Part shown: piece by piece, positions 25,450 to 34,769 of the stretch
Layout of the letters: every line of letters starts with the position of its first letter
Position numbering within the stretch: the stretch's first letter is position 1
Assembly (NCBI GenBank): GCA_964590135.1
Contig: CAZPVX010000017.1
Coordinates: 1 to 64,000 of the forward strand
DNA: 64,000 nucleotides
Reading direction: 5' to 3'
DNA from: JBDHWI01 sp964590135
Lineage (GTDB): Bacteria; Chloroflexota; Anaerolineae; J036; Brachytrichaceae
Translations under genes and position numbers: made by a program
The notes under the pieces: generated by a model
What the model saw: only the letters and a program-made list of their open reading frames with translations
Database searches by the model: none
Told to the model about the DNA's origin: nothing

Positions 25450-26265
25450 TCAATGCATGAAGTTTCGCGCCACGTCACGCAGCTTGATCGCCTCGCTGAC
25501 GACATCGACGTTGTCGGTTTGCAGGTAATCCTGATGCACCGGCTCCACCGCGAGATAGCCATCGTAGCCGGCCTGTCGCAGCGCGTCGATCATCGCGCCA
25601 AAGTTCAGCGTACCGTGTTCCAGCCGCGTTTGCAGGAAGCCGGGTTTGCCCTGCCGCAGATGCACGTGCGCAGCAAATGCGCACAGTGGATCGGTGGCGG
25701 CCTGCGTGTAGCCGAGCGTGATGAAGTGCGAGTAATCAAGCGCGAGCTTTGCGCCGGTGTGCTGCACCACGTGCGCGGTATCCGCCGGCGACTCCAGCAC
25801 GCTCATCACATGCGGCTCGATGCAGATCTCCACGCCGGCGGGATGCGCGATTGCCAGCAGTTCGCGCATCGCCTCGATCACCAATTCGATGGACTCCTGC
25901 CTGGTCGTGCCGGTGTGCAGGATGCCTGGCAGCAGCATAACCGATGGGCACTCAGTTGCCACGCAGAAGTCGATGACGCGCTTGAAGTCCTCGCGATTTT
26001 TGCGGCGAACCTTTTTGTCGGGCGAGTTCAGCGCGCGCTCGACGAATCCATTGCCAAAGGTGTAGTAGATATTGCTCAACGTCATGTCGAGCCGTTTGAT
26101 GCGCTCCGATTCAGCGGAATGACTTTTCAGAAGGGCAGCGCGATTGAGATGACGGCCGGTGAAGGCGTCGGCATCCATCGCTTCGAAGCCGAGCGCGCGG
26201 GCGATGCCGGCGGCTTCTTCGAGTGTGCAATATGGGAAGGACCAACTGGTGATGGTGAGTTTCAT
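25450..26265 (-). CDS. Sugar phosphate isomerase/epimerase (xylose-isomerase-like TIM barrel)
   Basis: A 271-aa AP-endonuclease-2/xylose-isomerase-like barrel. Seen: ITSWSFPYCTLEEAAGIARALGFEAMDA, metal-ligand-type segments ICIEPHV, LALDYSHF, HVHLRQG and a terminal YLAVEPVHQ. Substrate not identifiable. It is the last of several leftward sugar genes and lies 35 nt before lysW. Confidence 0.75.
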   Translation of the reverse strand: MKLTITSWSFPYCTLEEAAGIARALGFEAMDADAFTGRHLNRAALLKSHSAESERIKRLDMTLSNIYYTFGNGFVERALNSPDKKVRRKNREDFKRVIDFCVATECPSVMLLPGILHTGTTRQESIELVIEAMRELLAIAHPAGVEICIEPHVMSVLESPADTAHVVQHTGAKLALDYSHFITLGYTQAATDPLCAFAAHVHLRQGKPGFLQTRLEHGTLNFGAMIDALRQAGYDGYLAVEPVHQDYLQTDNVDVVSEAIKLRDVARNFMH

Positions 26266-26326
26266 CTTTCTGATTGCAGATTCAACATGAAGTTGTCAAG
26301 TCGAACAAGTTGTTAAATCAGGCCGG

Positions 26327-27136
26327 TCATTCTGTGAAATATTTGTGCTTGAGGTAGGCCACGCTTTCCACAGCCCATCGCTCCTCAAGCGCAATAGTCT
26401 CCTCGACTGTGCTCTGCGCCGGCGTCCACTGTTCAAGGATGGCGTTGTAGTCGCCTTTGCCGTGCTTTTTCAGGTGGGGCAGCAGCCAATCCAGGTCGCA
26501 CAGGCCCTTGCCGAATGGCGCGCCGCAAATGGTGAACCCCTGATAGCTTGGCAGGCGCTTGATCGTGTATTCCTTGATGTGCAGGTTCACCACGTAGGGC
26601 GCAAGCACCTGCGCCACGTGCATCATTGGCTCTTCGCGCGCCAACGAATTTGCCACGTCGAGGCAGATGCCAATGGGGTGATGGCGCAGCACATGCATCA
26701 AGTTCGCCAGCGTCTTGGCCAGCCAGCGATCGTGATTCTCTATTGCCAACGTCACGCCGCGCTTCTCGAACTCCGGCAGCACGGTCTTGAAGGTTCTGAT
26801 GATTTCCTGGAAATCAGGCAGATGATCTTCTGTGTCGATCACGCAGCACAAAATGGGCGAGCCGATGCGCTGCGCAATTTCTGCATATTGCAACAGGTGA
26901 TTCAACTCGATGCCGCGCGTGCCGGCTTCCAGTGCGATGCTGCGCCGCTGCGCGTCTTCAAGCAATTCATCCAGATCAATCTCGTGCAGCGGCATGTTGT
27001 CGGCGATCTGCACCACATGCACATCCATGTCGTCGGCGCGTTGCAGCAGCGTGCGCCAGTCCAGCGTACGCGCCGGCGGGTAGCCGCGCACGCCGCAGCC
27101 CCAGCCATAGGTATATGAGCTAATTCCCAGTTTCAT
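26327..27136 (-). CDS. Sugar phosphate isomerase/epimerase, second copy type
   Basis: A 269-aa TIM-barrel protein of the same superfamily but not a close copy of its neighbour. MKLGISSYTYGWG, LAIENHDRW, GICLDVANSL, VVNLHIKEYTI and AILEQWTP hold the expected Glu/Asp/His metal ligands. Two such enzymes beside an SDR suggest polyol or uronate catabolism. Confidence 0.75.
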   Translation of the reverse strand: MKLGISSYTYGWGCGVRGYPPARTLDWRTLLQRADDMDVHVVQIADNMPLHEIDLDELLEDAQRRSIALEAGTRGIELNHLLQYAEIAQRIGSPILCCVIDTEDHLPDFQEIIRTFKTVLPEFEKRGVTLAIENHDRWLAKTLANLMHVLRHHPIGICLDVANSLAREEPMMHVAQVLAPYVVNLHIKEYTIKRLPSYQGFTICGAPFGKGLCDLDWLLPHLKKHGKGDYNAILEQWTPAQSTVEETIALEERWAVESVAYLKHKYFTE

Positions 27137-27179
27137 TGCAACCAGTTCATGCAGGCAAAGAGAAATTACAGATGCGGAT

Positions 27180-27956
27180 CTACCACTTGCTGCCGGCAGC
27201 GAAGCCGCCGTCGATGTGAATCGTTTGGCCGGTCAAATAGCTCGACGCGCTAGATGCAAGCAGCAGCGCGACACCGGCCATCTCATCGGGCAGGCCGGCG
27301 CGCTTCATCGGGATGCGGTCGTGCAGCCACTTGCTGCGCTGCTCGTTTGCCCACAGACCTTCCCGGGTCAAATCTGTCATGATGAAGCCAGGCGCAAGTG
27401 TGTTCACCTGGATGTTGAGTTCGGCCCATTCCACCGCCATCGTGCGAGTCAGGGCATCCATGCCGGCCTTTGCTGCGCCATACACTGACACATCCGCGAT
27501 GCCGGCGTGTATCGTCGCTGAGCCGATGTTGATGATCTTGCCGCCGCCACGCCGCGCCATGATCGGCGCAGCAGCCTGCGAGAGGAAGAACGCGCCGCGC
27601 AGATGCACATTCATGATGGCCTCGTAATCGTCTTCAGTCACGTCGAGGATGGGCTTGCGGCGGTTGATGCCGGCGCAGTTCACCAGAATATCGACACCGC
27701 CGAAAACTTCATTCACCTGCGCGATGAGCGCCTTTGCGGCAGCCGGCGCGCCGACGTCGGCGAGGAAAGTTTCGACGCGATGACCGTGCCTGCTCACAAC
27801 GCGTTTTGCCGCTTCGAGCTTGCCCTCGCTTTGTCCATTCAGCGCAAGTTGCGCGCCGGCCTCGGCAAATGCATCGGCAATCGCCTTGCCGATGTCGCCG
27901 CTGCCACCAGTGACCAGCGCCACTTTGCCGTGCAATGAAAACAATTCCTTCAGCAT
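27180..27956 (-). CDS. SDR-family oxidoreductase (gluconate 5-dehydrogenase-like)
   Basis: A 258-aa classical short-chain dehydrogenase. TGGSGDIG is the cofactor-binding glycine motif, NCAG follows, and the catalytic Ser is in INIGSAT with YGAAK as Tyr-x3-Lys. The C-terminal YLTGQTIHIDGGF is typical. Resembles gluconate or 2-deoxygluconate dehydrogenases; exact substrate unknown. It starts 3 nt after the methyltransferase stop. Confidence 0.85.
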   Translation of the reverse strand: MLKELFSLHGKVALVTGGSGDIGKAIADAFAEAGAQLALNGQSEGKLEAAKRVVSRHGHRVETFLADVGAPAAAKALIAQVNEVFGGVDILVNCAGINRRKPILDVTEDDYEAIMNVHLRGAFFLSQAAAPIMARRGGGKIINIGSATIHAGIADVSVYGAAKAGMDALTRTMAVEWAELNIQVNTLAPGFIMTDLTREGLWANEQRSKWLHDRIPMKRAGLPDEMAGVALLLASSASSYLTGQTIHIDGGFAAGSKW

Positions 27957-27959
27957 GGC

Positions 27960-28754
27960 TCAAAGAACATCGGGCCGATACACCATCCAATAAGTGATGT
28001 ACGGCGGCAGCAGCGACAGGAAATGCTCCCAAGTCCCCACTTCAGGATTGGGCACGCTGTTCTTGTATTCGCTCACATGCCGGATGATGAAGCCATACTT
28101 TGCCAGGCCGTTGTGCATCATTGACCAGGTGTGGCACCATTCACGCGGACCAAGCATGCGCTGCTTGCTGCCGTCTTCACTATCCACGTCCCAATATGCA
28201 TCCTCAGCCTCAAACATTGCTTCGCCATCCCGATAGGGCCGCGTGATGCGATAGCCGTCATTCCAATTGCCGTCGTGCAGCGTAAAGTTGTGCGGGTTGC
28301 CGAAGCCAAGCCAGTAGTGGCCGCCGGCGCGCAACACCCGCGCCACCTCGGCGAAAACGCGCAGCGGATCAGGGATGAAGTTGATCGAATACCACTGGCA
28401 TACCAGGTCGAATGACGCATCGCCGAAGTGCGAGAGGTCGCGCATGTCGCCTTGCTCCAGCCGCACAGGGTAGCCGTAGTGTTGTGCAGCGCGCTGATCT
28501 TGTTCGAGTTGCGCATCGGACAATTCCAGCACCGTGACGTGCGCGCCCAGCAGCGCAAACGCCGCCGATTGCTGGCCGCCGCCATTTGCCAGGCATAGCA
28601 CCTCTTTGTCGCGCATCTCTGGCAGCAGGCCATCGGGGTCGAGTCGAGCTTTGGCCGACGCGGGCGTGAGGTCGAGCCAGGGGCGGGAGTATTGCACGCC
28701 GGCGTTCACCAGCGCGTTCCATCGCTCTCGGTTGGTTTGTGCGATTTCATCCAT
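27960..28754 (-). CDS. Class I SAM-dependent methyltransferase
   Basis: A 264-aa protein. VLCLANGGGQQSAAFALLG is the SAM-binding motif I variant (CLAxGGGQ), DMRDLSHFGDASFDLV and LRAGGHYWLGF follow. The GGGQQS form is typical of a Chloroflexi/Firmicutes subgroup of small-molecule methyltransferases. The start is set at MDEIAQTN (28754). Substrate unknown. Confidence 0.78.
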   Translation of the reverse strand: MDEIAQTNRERWNALVNAGVQYSRPWLDLTPASAKARLDPDGLLPEMRDKEVLCLANGGGQQSAAFALLGAHVTVLELSDAQLEQDQRAAQHYGYPVRLEQGDMRDLSHFGDASFDLVCQWYSINFIPDPLRVFAEVARVLRAGGHYWLGFGNPHNFTLHDGNWNDGYRITRPYRDGEAMFEAEDAYWDVDSEDGSKQRMLGPREWCHTWSMMHNGLAKYGFIIRHVSEYKNSVPNPEVGTWEHFLSLLPPYITYWMVYRPDVL

Positions 28755-28821
28755 GCCTGTTGATTCTTTGCGGTCGAAGCGACGCAACGCGTGCAAGCTG
28801 CGATCCCAGCTTGCCAATGCA

Positions 28822-29703
28822 TTATCCGGCAGACGGATTGAGCAGCAGATCTGCCGCGCCAAGTAGCGCCGCGTCGTCGTCCAGTTCACCGCGCATCGCC
28901 GGCGCCGGCAGGGCCGCCTGCAGCGCCGGCCCGAATTTGTCCCATGCCTGTGTGATGCCGCCCAGTGCGATCACTGCGTCCGCTTTGAATGCCAGCGCAA
29001 ACGGCGCAAGAAACGCACCAAGCGCTGCGCCAAAATCGGCGAAGCAGCGCAGCGTGACAGCATCATCCGCGCTCGCTGCTGCCTTGATGTCGTTGAACGC
29101 GCGACCGCTCCTCTGCAATCGCGACAACAGTCCGCGCGTGGAAAAGGCGTCGTCGGCAGTTGCATCGCCGTAGGTCAGGCAATACAACCAGCCGTTTGTT
29201 GGCACGCCAGCGCCGCCAACTTGCGGCAGGCCGTCCACCAGAAACGCCGAACCCAGCCCGGTGCCGAGCGTAATGCCAATCAATCGATGTTGTCCCTTTC
29301 CTGCGCCGAAGCGGGCTTCACCCAGAATGGCTGCCTCGCCATCATTGCGAAAGGCGATGGGCAGGGCAGGGCGGTGAAGTTCTTCGCGCAGGGCATCGCG
29401 CAGGTTCAGGCCATACAGCGCGCCGTACTTCACGCCGGCGCTGTGGCTGGTGTGCTGGATCAGGCAGATGCCGTTTGGATAATCGAATGGGCCGGGGAAG
29501 GAGAGTGCCACGCCGGCAGGCTCACCGTTCGCCGCATCGATGTGTGTCTGGATGATGTGCGTCAGCTCAGTGATGATTTGAACGCGGCCTGCAAGGCTGT
29601 CGATGTCATCACGCCTTCCACCAATCACCTGATGCTGTGCCGACACCCGCGCGCTTTTGACAGAAGACCCGCCGGCATCGAGGGCGATCACTTCAAGAAG
29701 CAT
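28822..29703 (-). CDS. ROK-family sugar kinase
   Basis: A 293-aa ASKHA-fold kinase. IALDAGGSSVKSARV is the phosphate-1 motif, FRNDGEAAILGEARFG carries the catalytic Asp, and IGITLGTGLGSAFLVDG the phosphate-2 motif. The CxCGxxGC zinc site of many ROK proteins is missing. A glucokinase- or fructokinase-type role fits the overlapping mannose-6-phosphate isomerase gene, whose stop lies 16 nt inside this frame. Confidence 0.78.
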   Translation of the reverse strand: MLLEVIALDAGGSSVKSARVSAQHQVIGGRRDDIDSLAGRVQIITELTHIIQTHIDAANGEPAGVALSFPGPFDYPNGICLIQHTSHSAGVKYGALYGLNLRDALREELHRPALPIAFRNDGEAAILGEARFGAGKGQHRLIGITLGTGLGSAFLVDGLPQVGGAGVPTNGWLYCLTYGDATADDAFSTRGLLSRLQRSGRAFNDIKAAASADDAVTLRCFADFGAALGAFLAPFALAFKADAVIALGGITQAWDKFGPALQAALPAPAMRGELDDDAALLGAADLLLNPSAG

Positions 29704-31466
29704 TTCACCACCACCGCCGGCGTTTCGCCCAGATTCTTCAGCGTGAAGCGCTGGGCTGCCGCCGGCACGACAAATGTCTCAGCATAGCTGAATGTCTGCT
29801 TCATCCCGTTCATCGTCTCCAGCAAAATGGCGCTGCCTTCGACCAGGCTCATCACCTGCACCGAATCATCTGTTGTCACACTGATTGCATCCTTGAATGT
29901 GAGGCGCTGCACATCATAGAAATGCTCTGCGTGGGTCGGCAAATGTTCGATCTGCCAGCCTTCCTCCTGCGCGATGACGCGCGGCTGCGAGACGAATTCA
30001 CGGCGAATGCGTTCACCCTTGCGGTCGAAATACAGGTTGTCGAAAGCGCGCGCGATGTTGAGCGGACGCGGTCGGCCATCCAGGTCGAGCCGCAACCAGT
30101 CATACATCTTGAATGTAAAAATGTAAGGCGTTGCGCTGATTTCCAGCACGAGGCTGTTCTTGCCTGAGCAGTGGATCGTGCCGTTGGGGATGAGGAAGAA
30201 ATCGTGCTTGCTGGCCGGCTCCACATGCACGAACCGCTCCACGTCCACCGCCTCTGCCGTATGGAAGCTTTGCTCGAGCGCAGCGCGAAAGGCCGGCGGA
30301 TCGATGTCTTCACAAAAGCCCAGATATATTCGCGCACCCGGGGCGCAATCGAGGATGTAGTATGTCTCATCCTGCGTGAAGTTCTCGCCAAAGTGCGCTT
30401 TGGCGTAGGCCGGCCGCGGATGGCACTGCACCGACAGGTTGCCGCCATTGAAGGTGTCAAGGAAGTCAAAGCGAATGGGAAACTCTGCATCGAAGCGCGC
30501 CGCCCCTTTGCCCAGCACTGCCTTGTGAGCGTGGAACATCAGGCAGTCAAAGGAAACCTCCAGCATCCAGCCGTCGCTTGTGATCGTCAGCCCGTTCTCC
30601 GGCACGATCAGCTCGAACGACCATGCGTAGTTTGGCGCATCCTGCGGCAACTGCGGCATGTGCTGTTTGATCCATTGTCCTCCCCACGGCCCCGGCTCGA
30701 ACCAGGGTCGCACGCGAAAGACATTCTGGCTCATTGCAGTGAGCGCGCCGCGCAGGTCATCGCCAGACATGCCCAGCGGCTCGTCCGGTCGCTGCGCATC
30801 CACCATCACATCGATGCGCGGCAGCAGCGCCCGTTTGTGCGCGCTCAGCGCCGGCCAATCGACGAAGTAGAAGCGCTTGTACATCATCTTCGCGTCAATC
30901 GCTGATTTCGCGCCGAGGTTTGTGATGCTGCCGGCGCGGGCGCGAAATTGAATCTCATTCTTCGGCACATCGAAGTACACCAGCGCGCCGCGCCAGCCGC
31001 ACAGCGCAGCACCGCAGCCATACACGATGTTGATCTCGGCGGCGATGTCGGGGTTGATCGCGCTCAACGCAGCGTCGATGAAAAAATCAGCAAGTGCGCC
31101 GGTGAAGCATGTGCCGAAGATCGGATCGTCGCCGCCCAGGAACGGCGCAATCAGCGTGTCGATCTCCGCTGCCGGCTTCAGCGCAATTGCGATGTTGTGC
31201 CAGGCCACTGTTTTGTTGAGCCTCGCAAATGCCGCGTCAAGCCTGTTGCGGACATCTTCCCACAATACGCCGCCAAAGCCATCCAGGATGACGATGGCAT
31301 GATTCGCCAGCCTTTGCGCAAGCGCATCGTAGCCGGCGTCTATCTTGCCTGGGCCGATGTCGAAGCCAGGATAGATGTCGTATTGCCCCGCCGGCAGTGG
31401 CGTGTGTCGCGCCGGCGCGAGTTGTTGCGAGGTCTTGCGAAAGGAATTTGGCATGGTATGCGCCAT
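29688..31466 (-). CDS. Large class I mannose-6-phosphate isomerase-like protein
   Basis: A 592-aa protein. The C-terminal ~350 residues are a type I phosphomannose isomerase/cupin: LSVQCHPRPAYAKAHFG (metal-binding His), DETYYILDCAPGA, FFLIPNGTIHCSGKNSLVLEIS and a terminal jelly roll. The N-terminal ~250 residues resemble an inactive uridine-kinase-like domain (VILDGFGGVLWEDV, no P-loop). It likely interconverts mannose-6-P and fructose-6-P. About twice the length of minimal PMIs. An alternative ATG is at 31454. Confidence 0.78.
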   Translation of the reverse strand: MAHTMPNSFRKTSQQLAPARHTPLPAGQYDIYPGFDIGPGKIDAGYDALAQRLANHAIVILDGFGGVLWEDVRNRLDAAFARLNKTVAWHNIAIALKPAAEIDTLIAPFLGGDDPIFGTCFTGALADFFIDAALSAINPDIAAEINIVYGCGAALCGWRGALVYFDVPKNEIQFRARAGSITNLGAKSAIDAKMMYKRFYFVDWPALSAHKRALLPRIDVMVDAQRPDEPLGMSGDDLRGALTAMSQNVFRVRPWFEPGPWGGQWIKQHMPQLPQDAPNYAWSFELIVPENGLTITSDGWMLEVSFDCLMFHAHKAVLGKGAARFDAEFPIRFDFLDTFNGGNLSVQCHPRPAYAKAHFGENFTQDETYYILDCAPGARIYLGFCEDIDPPAFRAALEQSFHTAEAVDVERFVHVEPASKHDFFLIPNGTIHCSGKNSLVLEISATPYIFTFKMYDWLRLDLDGRPRPLNIARAFDNLYFDRKGERIRREFVSQPRVIAQEEGWQIEHLPTHAEHFYDVQRLTFKDAISVTTDDSVQVMSLVEGSAILLETMNGMKQTFSYAETFVVPAAAQRFTLKNLGETPAVVVKCFLK

Positions 31467-31497
31467 TTCTATAATGTCTGTGCCAGTTTGCCAAACT
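31448..31497 (+). promoter_or_regulatory. Promoter and dyad in the divergent 31.5-kb intergenic region
   Basis: TTGGCA (31448-31453), 16 nt, then a consensus TATAAT (31470-31475) reads rightward toward the gene at 31508. A perfect dyad AGTTTG-C-CAAACT (31485-31497) lies at the expected start point and could bind a LacI- or ROK-type repressor. The same interval is upstream of the leftward isomerase gene. Confidence 0.55.
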
Positions 31498-31507
31498 CGC
31501 CAATATC

Positions 31508-32257
31508 ATGCACACCAACACCCCAGACAATGGCTTTGCTGCACAGCTCAGCGCCGCCGGTGTCCTTCATGCAGCACGCTTGATGCAGTTGGATGTGAAG
31601 GCTGTCTTTGGCGCGCTTCTGCAGCGCGCGTCACATCCCTACCGCCGCTATCGCTGGTTCGTAAATATGGATGAATTCGGCAATCGTGTCATCCATGCTG
31701 CGCCGCCTGAGGAGGAGATGGGTTGGACCCCCTGGGAGCGCTGGCGCATCAAGTTGAACAGCCTTGTGCGTGAGCAGTGGGTGAGCGAGCCGGAAAAGCG
31801 CTGGCGGTTGCTCGATGAATCGCAAGACGATCTCACACCTCGTTTCGCTGTGCGACCCGCATCGTTGCGCGATCAACTGCAACGCGCGCGCATCGATATC
31901 GCTTCGCAGGCGCTCGGCATGAACTTCGATGAAACGTTCATCGCGCCGGCGTCGGCATCTGTGCAAGACACATATATGCGCCTGCGCTGGTCGGTGATTC
32001 CGCATTGGCTCGCTGGCGATGGCCCGGTGATCTATGCCTTGCCGCCCATGCACCAGTCAGATTTTTTGCCATGGGAGTCATGGTATCGCGATGGCGGCAA
32101 ACTCATTCATCATGTGCATTACACCGTCGTGAAACCGCACTCACAAGGCGTCTGGCAGGAAGGCGCGGGCAGCTTGCAGCGTCCGCCTGAGGTGATGGGC
32201 GTGCTGTGGCATTGGCACGATGAGCCGTCAATGACGCCGGCGCTTGCACTGCCGTAA
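31508..32257 (+). CDS. Hypothetical soluble protein
   Basis: A 249-aa protein with no signal peptide or membrane segment and no recognised domain. It is rich in Trp (WTPWERWRIK, RWSVIPHWLAG, GVLWHWHDEP) and Pro, with many His near the C-terminus. It has its own consensus promoter and sits as a lone rightward gene inside a leftward sugar cluster, facing the ribokinase gene tail to tail. Codon use matches its neighbours. Confidence 0.65.
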   Translation: MHTNTPDNGFAAQLSAAGVLHAARLMQLDVKAVFGALLQRASHPYRRYRWFVNMDEFGNRVIHAAPPEEEMGWTPWERWRIKLNSLVREQWVSEPEKRWRLLDESQDDLTPRFAVRPASLRDQLQRARIDIASQALGMNFDETFIAPASASVQDTYMRLRWSVIPHWLAGDGPVIYALPPMHQSDFLPWESWYRDGGKLIHHVHYTVVKPHSQGVWQEGAGSLQRPPEVMGVLWHWHDEPSMTPALALP

Positions 32258-32287
32258 AAAAACGCACCTTCGCGTCGTGACGAGCGG

Positions 32288-33214
32288 TCACTTTTGCCAT
32301 GTTGCGAAATGTCGCTCGACCGTGACGCGATTGGGCAGGCCAGGAATTGCGCCAACATGCATGACGGACAGCCCCGCAGTCACACACGCCCATCGCGCTG
32401 CTTCGATCAAAGATTTGCCGTCACACAGCGCCACAGCTAACCCGGCGTTGAATGCATCGCCGGCGCCAACTGTATCGACCACGCTCGCAGGATATGCCGG
32501 CACATGCATCGGCGCTTCGCCTGACTGCGCAACCAGGCAGCCCTGCGCGCCGAGCGTGATGATGACGATGCGCGGCCCTATGCGCAGCAGCATTTGCGCC
32601 ACGTCTGCCATTGGCGTGGCTGTGTCGTCCATCGGCAGGCCGGCGATCAAGCGCGCTTCGCCTTCGTTCGGCGTGAGGATATCCGTGTTTGTCAGCAGGC
32701 TCGCAGGCAGCGGGCGCGCCGGCGCGGGATTCAAGATCGTCGTAAGGCCGTGCTGGCGACCCAGTGTGAAGCCGGCAGCCACGGCATCGTCATTCACTTC
32801 CAACTGCGCAGTCATTACCTTGGCGCCGGCGATGCGCGGAGCGATGGCGATGACCTCTGCCGGTTTCAGCAACCAGTTCGCGCCGCGATACACTGCAATG
32901 CGATTCTCGCCGCTTGTCTCCAGGTAGACCAGCGCAACGCCGGTTGGCTCTGCTGCATCGCGATAGACGAACGTCGTATCGATGTGTTCGCGCGCATACA
33001 GATTCATCGCGTAGTCCCCGAACATGTCAGAGCCGATCTTTGCGATGAAGCCAATCTGTTTGCCTTGCCGCGCCATGGCGACAGCGGCATTGGTGCCTTT
33101 GCCGCCTGGCCCCACGTCCAGCAGATCTGCGACGAGCGACTCTCCGGCGTGGGGCATGCGCGGGATGCGCTCCGTCAATGCCATCACGTAGCTGCCGATC
33201 ACGACGATATCCAT
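32288..33214 (-). CDS. PfkB-family sugar kinase, ribokinase-like
   Basis: A 308-aa kinase. The N-terminal DVGPGGKGTNAAVAMARQG is the ribokinase signature with the substrate-binding GGKG(T)N; TVGAGDAFNAGLAVAL is the PfkB anion hole with catalytic Asp. AAAGGGAAAAC precedes the ATG. Ribokinase is the best guess; other ribose- or nucleoside-like substrates are possible. Confidence 0.83.
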   Translation of the reverse strand: MDIVVIGSYVMALTERIPRMPHAGESLVADLLDVGPGGKGTNAAVAMARQGKQIGFIAKIGSDMFGDYAMNLYAREHIDTTFVYRDAAEPTGVALVYLETSGENRIAVYRGANWLLKPAEVIAIAPRIAGAKVMTAQLEVNDDAVAAGFTLGRQHGLTTILNPAPARPLPASLLTNTDILTPNEGEARLIAGLPMDDTATPMADVAQMLLRIGPRIVIITLGAQGCLVAQSGEAPMHVPAYPASVVDTVGAGDAFNAGLAVALCDGKSLIEAARWACVTAGLSVMHVGAIPGLPNRVTVERHFATWQK

Positions 33215-33385
33215 TGTGTTTTCCCTTTGTTTGGATCGCCTGCGCGATCAAGAGCCAAAACCGCAACGCGCGTTATACAGTGGCGGCGAGCCGCGCGGTT
33301 TGCTGGTTGAAATGAATTGCGGGCAAGACATTATCGTGTTGGAGCTTCGATGCACAAGCCGGCAATCATGAGAAGTTTCTCATCA

Positions 33386-33431
33386 TTGATTCATCAAATG
33401 CGGCACGCAGAGAGATAAAAGTTGATTCATC
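33386..33431. promoter_or_regulatory. TTGATTCATCAA-type boxes between ribokinase and stalk-protein genes
   Basis: TTGATTCATCAAATG at 33386-33400 contains a perfect 12-bp dyad (TTGAT-TC-ATCAA); TTGATTCATC recurs at 33422-33431. TGATTCATCAAATG is also found upstream of the GntR/FadR gene at 55587-55600, suggesting a shared operator. Confidence 0.5.
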
Positions 33432-33440
33432 TAAAAGAAC

Positions 33441-34007
33441 ATGAAACGACCTGTATTTTTCATCGCCGTCGGCATGGTATTGGCGTTTGTCCTGATCGCC
33501 GGCACCGCAATTTTTGCCTCAAACGCCATGGCTGGCGCACGCCTGCGCGAGTTAGGCAATGGTGATATCGATGTGACGATTTCGTTGTCAAGCCCCACCG
33601 TCGCCTCTCTGGTTGGCGGCAGCGGGTCGCGCGCCGGCGATGCGCTGCGGCAGCGCGAATTGAAATATGAGGAAAAACTGCGCGAGATGGCTCGCATGGC
33701 GCAGACGATGACGCCGACCGCCATCGAGCCTGATTCCACTGATGCCTCAACCGCGACGCCAACGATGCTGCCCAGCGCAACGCGCCGCATCCCCGTGACG
33801 CCACTGCCTGTCAGCACCCGCTCTCCAGCGCCGACCGAGCAGCAGCAAGAGGACCGCCGTGCGCCAGAGGACACGCCGGCGCCGACGGAGGACTATGACG
33901 ACAGTGCCGACAATGATGACGATGGCAATAGCAGTCCATCGCCCACCGACACGCCGGAACCAGAGGATTCACAAGACGATTCGGGCAACGACGATATTGA
34001 AGATTGA
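33441..34007 (+). CDS. Membrane-anchored protein with Pro/Thr/Asp-rich tail
   Basis: A 188-aa protein. Residues 1-30 form a single hydrophobic helix (signal anchor). A short amphipathic helical region (~60-90) follows, then ~100 low-complexity residues of Pro, Thr, Ser and, at the end, Asp/Glu. No catalytic motif. It lies upstream of and co-directional with a two-component system, which makes a sensory accessory possible but unproven. Confidence 0.6.
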   Translation: MKRPVFFIAVGMVLAFVLIAGTAIFASNAMAGARLRELGNGDIDVTISLSSPTVASLVGGSGSRAGDALRQRELKYEEKLREMARMAQTMTPTAIEPDSTDASTATPTMLPSATRRIPVTPLPVSTRSPAPTEQQQEDRRAPEDTPAPTEDYDDSADNDDDGNSSPSPTDTPEPEDSQDDSGNDDIED

Positions 34008-34041
34008 CGAGGCGCTGATAGCACATTGTGTGCCAAACTCC

Positions 34042-34047
34042 TACAAT
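34042..34047 (+). promoter_or_regulatory. Candidate -10 box of a leaderless response-regulator transcript
   Basis: TACAAT ends 7 nt before the ATG at 34055; no Shine-Dalgarno and no clear -35. Confidence 0.45.
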
Positions 34048-34054
34048 TCACACC

Positions 34055-34738
34055 ATGCGAGTTCTGGTGGCGGAAGATGACAAGCGTATTGCACAGTTCA
34101 TCATGAAAGGCCTGCGCGAAGAGGGCTATGTGGTCGATCATGCTGGCGACGGCAATGCGGCGCTCGACTTCGCGCTGGCTGACGGTGGCGCGCTGTTCGA
34201 CTTGATCGTGCTGGATGTGATGATGCCCGGACGCGATGGTTTCGCCGTGTGCCGCGAGTTGCGCACGCGCGGTGTGCGCACGCCGGTGTTGATGCTCACG
34301 GCGATGGATGGGCTGGATGATCGCGTGCGCGGGTTGGATAGTGGGGCGGACGATTACCTCGTCAAACCATTTGCCTTTCCTGAATTGCTGGCGCGATTGC
34401 GCGCGCTGAGCCGGCGCTCGCCGGCTGCCGTCTTGTCGAATATTCTGCAAGTGGCCGATCTTTCGTTGGATGTGACCACCCGGGTGGCAAAACGCGGTGA
34501 GCGCAATATCGAGTTGAGCGCGCGCGAGTATGCGCTGCTGGAATACATGATGCGCAATGCCGGCCGGCCGATGGGCCGAATGCAAATCCTGCAGGCCGTG
34601 TGGTCGTTCGATTACGATGGCGCATCGAATGTGGTCGATGTCTACATGGGTTATCTGCGCCGCAAGGTCGATCTGGAAGGCGAGCCGGCGCTCATTCATA
34701 CCGTGCGCGGCGTTGGTTATCTGTTGCAGGCGAAGTAG
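34055..34738 (+). CDS. OmpR/PhoB-family response regulator
   Basis: A 227-aa protein. Receiver domain: EDD at 7-9, phospho-acceptor Asp54 in LIVLDVMMPG, conserved Thr in MLTAMD and Lys in DYLVKPFAF. The C-terminal winged helix has ELSAREYALLEYMM and TVRGVGYLL. The MRVLVAEDD start at 34055 is preferred over an upstream GTG at 34028. It is followed 31 nt later by its probable cognate histidine kinase. Confidence 0.93.
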   Translation: MRVLVAEDDKRIAQFIMKGLREEGYVVDHAGDGNAALDFALADGGALFDLIVLDVMMPGRDGFAVCRELRTRGVRTPVLMLTAMDGLDDRVRGLDSGADDYLVKPFAFPELLARLRALSRRSPAAVLSNILQVADLSLDVTTRVAKRGERNIELSAREYALLEYMMRNAGRPMGRMQILQAVWSFDYDGASNVVDVYMGYLRRKVDLEGEPALIHTVRGVGYLLQAK

Positions 34739-34769
34739 CTGTCCGGCGGCCAGGCCGTTACGTTGACGC

